A stretch of DNA of 64,000 bases from Kitasatospora aureofaciens (GTDB lineage Bacteria > Actinomycetota > Actinomycetes > Streptomycetales > Streptomycetaceae). Both the position numbers and the translations under genes were made by a program. The stretch spans positions 62,001 through 126,000 of the forward strand of contig JODU01000013.1 in the NCBI GenBank assembly GCA_000720845.1. The letters run 5' to 3'. The notes beneath the pieces were generated by a model, which was not told where the DNA came from, ran no database searches, and saw only the letters and a program-made list of their open reading frames with translations. Shown here one piece after another: positions 30,483-37,705 of this stretch (the first letter of the stretch is position 1; each line of letters begins with the position of its first letter).

Positions 30483-31214
30483 ATGGCAGAGCAGGGGATG
30501 TCAAGGGTCGAGAGGGGACGCCGGATGCGCTCGGTCGCCGCCGACGCCGAGGAGAAGATCAAGGAGCTGATCGTCGAACAGGGCCTCGGCCCGGGCGACC
30601 CGCTGCCCACCGAGACGGAGCTGATGGAGCGCTTCGGCGTCAGCCGCAACTCGCTGCGGGAGGCGCTCAAGTCCCTCCAGGCCATGCACATCGTCGAGAT
30701 CCGGCGCGGCTTCGGGACCTATGTCGGGACCATGTCGCTGGAGCCGATGACGGAGGCCATGGCCTTCCGCACGGTGGTCGGGCACCGCCGGGGCCGGGGC
30801 AGCCTGCTCGAACTGCTGCAACTGCGCGAGGCACTGGAGGCGGGGCTCATGCACCAGCTCGCCGGCCGGCTGCCCGACGAGGACCTGGCCGAGCTGGACG
30901 CGCTGGTGGAGACGATGCACAGGGAGGTGCGCGAGGAGGGCGAGATCGCGGCCCGCACCGACCGCGCCTTCCACCGGGTGCTGCACCGCTCGCTGGACAA
31001 CGACCTGCTCAGCGAGTTGCTCGACGCCTTCTGGAGCGCCTTCCACCGGGTGCGCGCGCAGGCGCGGGGGCTCGGCGCGGCGGCCGACGGCGAGGAACTG
31101 GCCCGGATGCACGCCAGGATCGTCGAGGCCGTGCGCTCGGGTGACGCCGAGGCCGCGGAGACGGCCGTGCACCGGCACTTCGACGACATCCGCGGGCGGC
31201 TGTCGCGGCACTGA
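30483..31214 (+). CDS. GntR-family (FadR subfamily) transcriptional regulator
   Basis: A 243-residue regulator. Residues 20-85 form the winged helix (LPTETELMERFGVSRNSLRE then ALKSLQAMHIVEIRRGFGTY) and residues 105-235 the all-helical FCD ligand domain, with RTDRAFHRVLHRSLDN and HARIVEAVRSGDAEAAETAV holding the metal-binding histidines. It probably represses the divergent lyase-nanT pair and responds to its sugar acid. The start is uncertain: ATG 30483, 30498 or 30525 are in frame, and only the last has a good GAGAGGGGAC ahead of it. Confidence 0.9.
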   Translation: MAEQGMSRVERGRRMRSVAADAEEKIKELIVEQGLGPGDPLPTETELMERFGVSRNSLREALKSLQAMHIVEIRRGFGTYVGTMSLEPMTEAMAFRTVVGHRRGRGSLLELLQLREALEAGLMHQLAGRLPDEDLAELDALVETMHREVREEGEIAARTDRAFHRVLHRSLDNDLLSELLDAFWSAFHRVRAQARGLGAAADGEELARMHARIVEAVRSGDAEAAETAVHRHFDDIRGRLSRH

Positions 31215-31317
31215 CCGCCCGGGGAGCGCCCCTCGTTCGTGTGAAGAAGCGCGACGGTGTCGTCCAGTCGGGTGACGGCCGGGCGGGTGCGTCGCCGCGC
31301 GCGCTTACCGTTTCGCG

Positions 31318-31809
31318 GTGACCTCGATCTCCACTGACCCGCGCCCCCTGCGAACCGCCGACCTCGGCACCCTCGTCATCATGTCCTGGAGCCGTGAGAC
31401 GCCCGCCGGCGACGTCCCCTTCCTCCTCGCCTGCTCGCTCGGCGACGGGGAGGGCGGCCCGGAGGCGACCCCGGCCGCCGTCGAGGGGCTGCTGAGCCGC
31501 TCCGGGGTGGCGGTGGGCGGCGACACCGTCCTGGACGCCACCGTCCTGCCCGGCCTGCCGATCGGCCTGCTCGTCGTACCGGGCGCGGCGGCTCTCACCA
31601 TGCCGGGGGTCAACGCCCAGTTCGTGCCCACCGGGCAGTGGCGTGCTGCGGTCGACCGGCGTGGGTACGCCTGTCTCATCTTCGCCACCCGCCCCTGGTC
31701 CGGGGGCGAGCCCGGCGACGGCGAGGCGGTCGCCGCCTTCGCCAACCACGAGGACACGCTCTCCTCGGCGGCGCAGATCCTGCTGCCCGTACGCAGCCTG
31801 CGCGGCTGA
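31318..31809 (+). CDS. Hypothetical DUF5949-like protein
   Basis: A 163-residue soluble protein with no membrane segment or known motif. The text RTADLGTLVIMSWSRE near the start and CLIFATRPWSGGE later resemble the Streptomyces family I know as DUF5949, whose function is unknown. The GTG start at 31318 directly follows a TTACCGT sequence (31306-31312) that could be a -10 box and there is no Shine-Dalgarno, so it may be translated from a leaderless message. A strong bidirectional terminator separates it from the next gene. Confidence 0.7.
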   Translation: MTSISTDPRPLRTADLGTLVIMSWSRETPAGDVPFLLACSLGDGEGGPEATPAAVEGLLSRSGVAVGGDTVLDATVLPGLPIGLLVVPGAAALTMPGVNAQFVPTGQWRAAVDRRGYACLIFATRPWSGGEPGDGEAVAAFANHEDTLSSAAQILLPVRSLRG

Positions 31810-31820
31810 CGCCGGGCGCG

Positions 31821-31849
31821 CGGCCCGCCGCCGTCGCGGCGGCGGGCCG
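31821..31849. terminator. Bidirectional terminator
   Basis: Perfect 13-bp inverted repeat CGGCCCGCCGCCG / CGGCGGCGGGCCG with a TCG loop, filling the gap between two convergent genes. Confidence 0.75.
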
Positions 31850-31851
31850 GC

Positions 31852-32388
31852 TCACGTCCACAACTCGCCGCTGTCGCACACCCGGGCGCCCATGTTCCGC
31901 TCCATCATGCGCAGCGCCGCGTCCGCCAGGTCGGCGTGGATGTGGGCGACCGCGTCCCGCGGGACGATGACCTGCAGATGGCGGATATGGGCGTCCAGCG
32001 CCGAGTAGAGCACGCACTGCTCGGTCACCTGCCCGCACAGAACAAGCCGGTCGATCCCCTGCTGGTGGAGCAGATAGGTCAGCGGCGTCTCGAAGAACAC
32101 CGAATGGCGTGCCTTGACCACGAAGAGGGAGGACTCGTCGGGCTTCAGCGGCTCGACGAGCCGGGAGTGCGGCCCGGAGAGGGCCTTGTCGAGGATCTCG
32201 CCGTGGTGCGAGCGCCACTCCCCGAAGTTGTCGTTGACGTAGATCACGGGGACGCCCTGCCGCCTCGCCCGGTCCAGCAGGCCGGTCACGTTCGGCAGTA
32301 CGGATTCCACGGCGGGGATCAGGAACTCGGCGTCCTGGTGATCGTAGGTGTTGATCATGTCGATGACGATCAGCGCGGTCTTGCCCAT
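31852..32388 (-). CDS. Isochorismatase-family cysteine hydrolase
   Basis: A 178-residue cytoplasmic hydrolase. The catalytic triad of the family is intact: Asp10 (ALIVIDM), Lys92 (VVKARHS) and Cys125 (TEQCVLYSA), with the cis-peptide region GQVTE before the cysteine. Members include nicotinamidases, biuret hydrolases and isochorismatases, and the substrate here cannot be told from the motifs. ATG 32388 (MGKTALIVIDM). The gene is divergent from a secreted beta-helix protein. Confidence 0.88.
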   Translation of the reverse strand: MGKTALIVIDMINTYDHQDAEFLIPAVESVLPNVTGLLDRARRQGVPVIYVNDNFGEWRSHHGEILDKALSGPHSRLVEPLKPDESSLFVVKARHSVFFETPLTYLLHQQGIDRLVLCGQVTEQCVLYSALDAHIRHLQVIVPRDAVAHIHADLADAALRMMERNMGARVCDSGELWT

Positions 32389-32465
32389 GCCGCCCAGGTT
32401 GCCACTGGACGGCGGTTCAACGGTCTTTCGTGACACGCCGTCGGATGGCTTATCCCGCCTCCGGT

Positions 32466-32476
32466 CGAATAATTCG
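32466..32476. promoter_or_regulatory. Short palindrome in divergent promoter region
   Basis: CGAAT-A-ATTCG is an 11-bp palindrome, unusually AT-rich for this region, between the hydrolase and beta-helix genes and overlapping a likely -10 element. It may be an operator. Confidence 0.35.
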
Positions 32477-32493
32477 GGCATAACGTGCGCAAT

Positions 32494-33564
32494 ATGAAGA
32501 AATGCCATGTCGTGTACCTGGTGTGCACCGCAGCCATGATCGGGACGGGGCTCGGCGCGGCCCCGGCGTCCTCCGTCCCCAGGACCCACCTGGTCCACCC
32601 CGGGGAATCGATCCAGAAGGCGGTCGACGCCGCCAAGCCGGGCGACACCGTGCTCGTCACCACCGGCACCTATCGCGAGAGCGTGAAGGTGAGCACCCCC
32701 GGTCTCACCCTGCGGGGCATGGGCCGCTCCACGGTCGTCATGCCCAGCACCCAGAAGGCGGCCGACAACACGTGCGCCGAGGGCGGCAACGGCATCTGCG
32801 TGATCGGCACGAAGGACAAGAACGTCAAGGGCGTCACCGTCTCCGACCTGACGGTCACCGGGTTCACCCGTACCGGTGTGTTCTCGATGGCCACCGACGG
32901 GCTGACGGTCCGGAACGTGAACGCGGTGAAGAACGGCGTCTGGGGCATCGCCCAGGAGCGGTCGGTCCACGGCATCATCCGCGGCAACACCGCCCGCGAC
33001 AACGGCGACGCGGGTGTCTTCCTCGCCAACAACATCAAGGCCGAGGAAGGCGCCGCCGACACCGAGGGCACCCTCGTCGCGCACAACCGGCTGGAGGGCA
33101 ACCGGATCGGCGTCACCGTCCGGCGCCTGCGCAACCTCGCCGTCGCGGGCAACGACATCACCGGCAACTGCGCCGGCGTCTTCGTCGTCGGCGACGAGAA
33201 CGCGCCCAAGGCCGGTGACCTGGTCGTGCGGGACAACCGCGTCGTGCGCAACAACAAGTCGTGTCCGAAGACCGACCGGCTGGAGGCGCTCCAGGGTTCC
33301 GGCATCGTCCTGACCGGCGTCGAGAAGGTCCTGGTCGCCGACAACACGGTCGAGGGCAACGCGGGCAAGTCGTCGATGTCGGGCGGCATCGTCCTGGCCG
33401 CGAGCATGGTGGGCACCGCCAACTCGAAGAACGAGGTCAACGGCAACCGGCTGCGCGAGAACTCCCCCGCCGACCTGGTCAACGCCGGGACCGGCGACAC
33501 CGGCAAGAGCAACACCTTCACCGGCAACACCTGCGGCGCCTCCAAGCCCGCGGGCCTGTGCTGA
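32494..33564 (+). CDS. Secreted right-handed beta-helix repeat protein (NosD-like)
   Basis: A 356-residue exported protein. A signal peptide (MKKCHVVYLVCTAAMIGTGL, then GAAPASS) precedes a chain of parallel beta-helix rungs. The rung pattern is clear: NGVWGIAQERSVHGIIRGNT, NLAVAGNDITGNCAGVFVVG, VLVADNTVEGN and KNEVNGNRLRENSPADL. The first rung SIQKAVDAAKPGDTVLVTTG is the classical NosD/pectate-lyase-like start. These proteins often act as extracellular carbohydrate-binding or cleaving enzymes; no catalytic residues could be assigned. ATG 32494 gives the better signal peptide; GTG 32485 is in frame. Confidence 0.85.
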   Translation: MKKCHVVYLVCTAAMIGTGLGAAPASSVPRTHLVHPGESIQKAVDAAKPGDTVLVTTGTYRESVKVSTPGLTLRGMGRSTVVMPSTQKAADNTCAEGGNGICVIGTKDKNVKGVTVSDLTVTGFTRTGVFSMATDGLTVRNVNAVKNGVWGIAQERSVHGIIRGNTARDNGDAGVFLANNIKAEEGAADTEGTLVAHNRLEGNRIGVTVRRLRNLAVAGNDITGNCAGVFVVGDENAPKAGDLVVRDNRVVRNNKSCPKTDRLEALQGSGIVLTGVEKVLVADNTVEGNAGKSSMSGGIVLAASMVGTANSKNEVNGNRLRENSPADLVNAGTGDTGKSNTFTGNTCGASKPAGLC

Positions 33565-33628
33565 GCCGGCCGTAATCCCCCGTGGACCGCAAAGGGCCCA
33601 TGGACCGAAGAAGGAAGGAAAGCGGCAC

Positions 33629-34657
33629 ATGACGACCGCACAGACTGCCCCACCCCCGCCCATGCGGCTGAGGGAACTCGTGTTCGGGGCGGCATGTGCC
33701 GCCGCCCTCCGCGCGGCCGCACGGCTCGGCGTCGCCGACGCGCTCGGCGACACCCCCATGGCCGTGGAGGACCTCGCGGCCGCGGTGAAGACCGAGCCCA
33801 AGCCGCTGCGCCGGCTGCTGCGCGCCCTGACCTGCTACGGCGTCTTCACCGAGCACAAGAACGGGACGTTCGCGCACACCGACATGTCCCGCCTGCTGCG
33901 CGAGGACGACCCGCACAGCCTGCGCAACATCACCCTGTGGTGCACCGAACCGTGGACCTGGGACGCCTGGCCCCTGCTCGACGAGGCGGTGCGCACCGGC
34001 TCCAACGTCGTCGAGGGCCTGTACGGCAAGGAGTTCTTCACCTACCTCAACGAGGACGCGCCCCAGTCGGCCGAGGTCTTCAACCGCGCCATGACGACGT
34101 CCAGCCGGCAGTCGGCCCAGGACGTCGCCGCGCTCCTCGACCTGTCGGGGAGCAGCTCGGTCGCCGACATCGGCGGCGGCCAGGGGCACGTGGTGGCGAG
34201 CCTCCTGGAGAAGTACCCCGCCATGCAGGGCACCCTGCTCGACCTGCCGCGGGTGGTGGAGAACGCCGACCCCCGGCTGCGCGAGGGCGGTGCGCTCGCG
34301 GACCGCGTCCGCATCGTGCCGGGCGACTGCCGCGAGGCCATTGCGGTGCGGGCCGACGTGTACGTCATCAAGAACATCCTGGAGTGGGACGACGACAGCA
34401 CGGCCCGCGCGCTGCGCAACGTCATGGCGGCCGGCGGCCCGGGCGCCCGGGTCGTCGTCATCGAGAACCTCGTCGACGACACGCCCTCGATGCGGTTCAG
34501 CACCGCCATGGACCTGCTGCTGCTCCTCAACGTCGGCGGCGCCAAGCACACCACCGACAGCATGGTCGGGCGGCTGACCGAGGCGGGGCTCGTCATCGAC
34601 GACATCCGCCCGGTCAACCCGTACCTGCACGCCTTCGACTGCACCGTGCCTGAGTGA
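33629..34657 (+). CDS. SAM-dependent O-methyltransferase (family 2)
   Basis: A 342-residue methyltransferase with an N-terminal dimerisation/winged-helix region (AARLGVADALGDTPMAVEDL, PKPLRRLLRALTCYGVF) and a C-terminal Rossmann SAM fold (VADIGGGQGHVVASLLEKYP with DIGGGQG as motif I, then LLDLPRVVENA). The late ENLVDDTPSMRF and MDLLLLLNVGGAKHT segments are usual for aromatic polyketide O-methyltransferases. It is convergent with a SchA/CurD protein, a family found in spore-pigment clusters, so methylation of an aromatic polyketide is plausible, but no polyketide synthase gene lies here. GAAGGAAAG precedes ATG 33629. Confidence 0.88.
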   Translation: MTTAQTAPPPPMRLRELVFGAACAAALRAAARLGVADALGDTPMAVEDLAAAVKTEPKPLRRLLRALTCYGVFTEHKNGTFAHTDMSRLLREDDPHSLRNITLWCTEPWTWDAWPLLDEAVRTGSNVVEGLYGKEFFTYLNEDAPQSAEVFNRAMTTSSRQSAQDVAALLDLSGSSSVADIGGGQGHVVASLLEKYPAMQGTLLDLPRVVENADPRLREGGALADRVRIVPGDCREAIAVRADVYVIKNILEWDDDSTARALRNVMAAGGPGARVVVIENLVDDTPSMRFSTAMDLLLLLNVGGAKHTTDSMVGRLTEAGLVIDDIRPVNPYLHAFDCTVPE

Positions 34658-34669
34658 GCCGACCCAGGA

Positions 34670-34727
34670 CGCGCACGCGTCGGCCGCCGGACCGCCCTGT
34701 GGCGGTGCGGCGGCCGACGCGTGCGCG
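34670..34727. terminator. Very long bidirectional terminator hairpin
   Basis: A 27-bp inverted repeat with a single mismatch around a CTGT loop (34670-34696 and 34701-34727), between the convergent methyltransferase and SchA/CurD genes. A short TCTTTC run follows on the plus strand. Confidence 0.8.
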
Positions 34728-34733
34728 GGTCTT

Positions 34734-35885
34734 TCAGGCGTCCGGCGCGCGCCGGTCGGTGACCAGCTCCATCCTGGCGCCCTCCAGCGCGCGGACGAGC
34801 CCGCCGCCCGTCGGGGAACCGGCGTCCGTGAAGCCGTCCAGGAGGGTCGTCAGCTCGGACACCGGGCCGGCGTCCGCAAGACCGAGGGCCACCGCCGGAT
34901 CGCCCTCGTGGAGGTCTCCGCGTACGTCGACCAGCCGCACCACGACGTCGTCGCGCTGGAAGATCGTGCTGCACAGGACGCGGCTGCTCGCGTCTCTGGC
35001 CGCCGCCTCGTCGTGCTCGGCGAGCAGCTGGGCCAGCCGCATGCCGCAGCCCGGCCGGGCCGGGTACGACAGCGCGTGCCGCTGCGCCTCGCCCCGCTGC
35101 TGACCCGCGGTCACGTGGTGGACGGCGGGCAGCGCCGCCCGCGTGTAGAACACCCGGGCGGACTCCGGGTCGCCGAGGTCCCGGTCCTGTTCCAGGTACG
35201 GGTTGATGGCCTCCTCGACGGCCCGCACCTCGGGCTGTTCGGCCACGTGCCGCAGCGCGGCGAGCAGGTCGCCCCGCACCTCGATCGCCCGCACCACCCG
35301 GTTGCCGTGCAGGAACAGGGACGTACGGCACAGGCGCGTGGTGTCGTCGACCCGCGGCTCGGGGGAGGCGTAGTCGGCGAGGATCTTGCCGACCGCCTCC
35401 TCGCTGCCCGGCTTCACCGTGAAGGTGAGCGCGTGCCGGATGACGCCGTCGCCGACCCGCGGCGCGGCCTGCAGTCCGCCCCGGGCGGCATCGGCGCCGG
35501 CCGCCGGACGGCCGGTCTCGCGGACCACGTGGAAGCGGAGCGACCTGGTGTCCCGCACACAGCTGTGCAGCGGCTTGACCATCCGCACGTGCTCCTCGCT
35601 GCTCACCCAGTTCAGGAACGGCGGTGCGCTCTCCCACTCGCTGGTGATCAGCCACTGGGAGGGGTTCTCGATGGACTGGCACAGCTGCTCGCCGATGTGT
35701 CCGGGGACGGACTCGACGTGGCTGCGCAGGTTCTCGTACGTCTCCAGGAACTGCTGCTGGGCTCCGTCGTAGACCTCCACCAGCAGGATGACCCTCAGGC
35801 GGGAGCCGTCGAACACGGACTGGGAGACCTGGTGCGACAGCGATCGCGTCAGCGGTTCGGAAGCGGGGGTGGAGGTGGTGGTCAT
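34734..35885 (-). CDS. SchA/CurD-like domain protein
   Basis: A 383-residue protein built from three ferredoxin-like domains. Residues about 25-120 resemble an antibiotic biosynthesis monooxygenase-type domain (LRVILLVEVYDGAQQQFLET), residues 145-235 a first SchA/CurD domain (IRHALTFTVKPGSEEAVGKI, RCRTSLFLHGNRVVRAIEV split by family gaps) and residues 260-350 a second, shorter copy (AQRHALSYPARPGCGMRL, VLCSTIFQRDDVVVRLVDV). SchA and CurD are products of spore-pigment polyketide clusters (whiE type) of unproven biochemical role, probably a monooxygenase or cyclase partner. ATG 35885 has AAGGAG upstream. No ketosynthase or ACP is adjacent. Confidence 0.82.
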   Translation of the reverse strand: MTTTSTPASEPLTRSLSHQVSQSVFDGSRLRVILLVEVYDGAQQQFLETYENLRSHVESVPGHIGEQLCQSIENPSQWLITSEWESAPPFLNWVSSEEHVRMVKPLHSCVRDTRSLRFHVVRETGRPAAGADAARGGLQAAPRVGDGVIRHALTFTVKPGSEEAVGKILADYASPEPRVDDTTRLCRTSLFLHGNRVVRAIEVRGDLLAALRHVAEQPEVRAVEEAINPYLEQDRDLGDPESARVFYTRAALPAVHHVTAGQQRGEAQRHALSYPARPGCGMRLAQLLAEHDEAAARDASSRVLCSTIFQRDDVVVRLVDVRGDLHEGDPAVALGLADAGPVSELTTLLDGFTDAGSPTGGGLVRALEGARMELVTDRRAPDA

Positions 35886-36036
35886 CCTGCGCACATCTCC
35901 TTCGCGGGGGCGGAACTGAACGTCGGCCGCGGTGATGCCACGCCGGCTTGCCTCGATCCTGTGCCCGGCCCCGACGGCGCGCGACCGGTGTGCACTGCGC
36001 GGGTGACCGGCACCGCGGACGGCCGGGCGCGCGGCG

Positions 36037-36711
36037 TCAGGCGAGGTGGGCGAAGACGACCAGGTTGTCCGTGTAGTCCTTGACCTTGTGGTCGTAGTCG
36101 CCCGCACAGGTGATGAGCCGTACCTCGGGCCGGTCGGCGTCGCCGTAGACGCGGTCGCTGGGGAACTCGTCCTTGGCGTAGGTCTCCAGGCTGTCGACCA
36201 CGAAGGTCGCCTCGCGCCCGTCCGCGCGCCGGACCTGGAACTTGTCGCCCTTGTCGAGCTGGTCGAGACGGGCGAAGACGGCGGCCGACGTCTTCGTGTC
36301 CACGTGCCCGGCGATGATCGAGGTGCCCTTCTCACCGGGGGAGACGCCCTTGGCGTACCAGCCGACGAGGTTGGTGTCGCCGGCCGGCGGTGGCTGGAGC
36401 TGCCCCTTGTCGCCGATGGCGAGGTCGGTGAAGGGGGCGTCGACGGAGATCTCCGGGATCAGCAGGCGCACCGGTTTCGACCGGGGCAGGCCGGATCCCG
36501 GCGCACCGGTCGCGGGCGGGGCGGACGAGGCGGTCGTGCCGGGGTGGGCGGGCAGCGGGGGGCGGGCGGAGTCGGTGGACGTGTCGTTGCCGCCGACCAG
36601 GCTCACCGCGAGGATCAGCAGGGCCACGGCGCACAGCACCATCAGGCCCGAGCGGGAACCCTGACCGGTCGTCGTCTCGTCGTCGGCGGGGGCGGAAGGG
36701 GGGACTGACAT
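36037..36711 (-). CDS. Class F-like sortase
   Basis: A 224-residue membrane-anchored transpeptidase. A single N-terminal helix (SGLMVLCAVALLILAVSLVG, residues 21-40) and a disordered Pro-rich linker precede the sortase barrel. His136 (IIAGHVDT) and Cys202 (RLITCAGDYD) are the catalytic pair. The arginine that usually follows in a YRDN-type strand is not there: the chain reads KDYTDNLVVFA. Sortases cut a sorting motif and join the protein to the cell wall. The gene next door encodes a secreted protein with three PRGGMHTGGG motifs, the likely substrate. ATG 36711 is chosen over the longer frame to 36825. Confidence 0.85.
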   Translation of the reverse strand: MSVPPSAPADDETTTGQGSRSGLMVLCAVALLILAVSLVGGNDTSTDSARPPLPAHPGTTASSAPPATGAPGSGLPRSKPVRLLIPEISVDAPFTDLAIGDKGQLQPPPAGDTNLVGWYAKGVSPGEKGTSIIAGHVDTKTSAAVFARLDQLDKGDKFQVRRADGREATFVVDSLETYAKDEFPSDRVYGDADRPEVRLITCAGDYDHKVKDYTDNLVVFAHLA

Positions 36712-36828
36712 CGGGGACGACCTCACTGGGGCACGGCGGCGGGGCGGACACGGTGGGCGAGGGGGAGCGAGCCGGGCCGCCCCGTGATTCCTGGGTGGCG
36801 GCCCGGCTGCTATCGCGCCCGGCACGGC

Positions 36829-37425
36829 TTACGCCACTCCGTGAGCCGACTTCTTGCGTCGGACGGCGTACATGCCGGTCGCGGCGACGGCGAGGACGGC
36901 CAGCCCGCCTGCGGTCGTGGTCGGCGTGGACAGGCCGCCACCGCCGGTGTGCATGCCACCGCGCGGCTTCTCGTGCTCGCCACCGCCCCTGGAGCTCTCG
37001 CCCTCGTCCTGCTGGTAGGTCTGCGAGCCGCCTTCCTTGGACTCGCGGCCGCCGGAGTCACGGCCGCCGCCGTCCCAGTCGCCCTCGTTCACCGCGGCGA
37101 GCGCGCCACCGCCGGTGTGCATTCCACCGCGCGGCTCGTCGTGCTTGCTTCCGTTGTCGTGCTTGCTGCCGTTGTCCTGCTCCTTGCCGCCGGACTCACT
37201 GCCGCCGCCGTCCCAGTCGCCCTCGCTCACCGCGGCGAGCGCGCCACCGCCGGTGTGCATTCCACCGCGCGGCTCGTCGTGCTTGCTTCCGTTGTCGTGC
37301 TCCTTGCTGTAGGAAGAGTCGTCGTGGTCCCAGTCGCCACCGGCCGCCGCGTAGGCACCGGGAGCGCCGAGGACGAAGACGGCCGAGGCCGCCGCCGTGG
37401 TCAGGAGCATGCGAGCAGAACGCAT
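36829..37425 (-). CDS. Secreted repeat protein, likely sortase substrate without LPXTG
   Basis: A 198-residue secreted protein. A signal peptide (residues 1-27, ending GAYAAAGG) is followed by a very hydrophilic Asp/Gly/Ser/Lys-rich chain. The motif PRGGMHTGGG occurs three times, at residues 52-61, 98-107 and 154-163, each preceded by HDE or HEK. The last copy is followed by LSTPTTTAGGLAVLAVAATG, a membrane segment, and a positive tail YAVRRKKSA, the layout of a cell-wall sorting signal, although LPXTG is missing. It lies 117 bases upstream of the sortase gene on the same strand. The first two repeats are near-identical at DNA level (138-bp period), a recent duplication. Confidence 0.8.
   Translation of the reverse strand: MRSARMLLTTAAASAVFVLGAPGAYAAAGGDWDHDDSSYSKEHDNGSKHDEPRGGMHTGGGALAAVSEGDWDGGGSESGGKEQDNGSKHDNGSKHDEPRGGMHTGGGALAAVNEGDWDGGGRDSGGRESKEGGSQTYQQDEGESSRGGGEHEKPRGGMHTGGGGLSTPTTTAGGLAVLAVAATGMYAVRRKKSAHGVA
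37063..37303. repeat. 138-bp direct repeat inside the sortase-substrate gene
   Basis: Copy A 37063-37165 and copy B 37201-37303 are almost identical (one visible difference, gttcacc versus gctcacc). The period is 138 bp, or 46 codons, so it keeps the reading frame. Confidence 0.85.
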
Positions 37426-37705
37426 CTGTGGTTCCTTCCGTCACGACCGGGCAGCTGGTGCTTCGTCAGCTGAGGTGACCCGGTCCCGACGTGAATCACC
37501 GTCAGCCCGCCGCACGTCTCGCACCACTCAAGGCGCTCAGCCGGGTGAACACCCCGTCCGTCCGGGTACCGGCAACGCCGCGTGGGGGGTCACCAACACG
37601 TCTGGGTAGCCGCGGAGTTGGGCCGGTCCGGACGGGGTGTCACCCCGCGACGCCCCGTCACCCCCGTCGGCGGAGTGCCCCGGGCCGCCGCTTCCCCGGG
37701 TCCGG
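37426..37705. other. Gene-free stretch upstream of the sortase-substrate gene
   Basis: 280 bases. It holds the promoter region of the secreted repeat protein (minus strand) and the downstream end of the SpoIIE phosphatase. I find no coding frame, no strong hairpin and no clear -10/-35 pair. Confidence 0.4.

Noticed and set aside
36829..37425. LPXTG cell-wall anchor
   Set aside because: No LPXTG or LAXTG is present; only PRGGMHTGGG followed by a membrane helix and positive tail.
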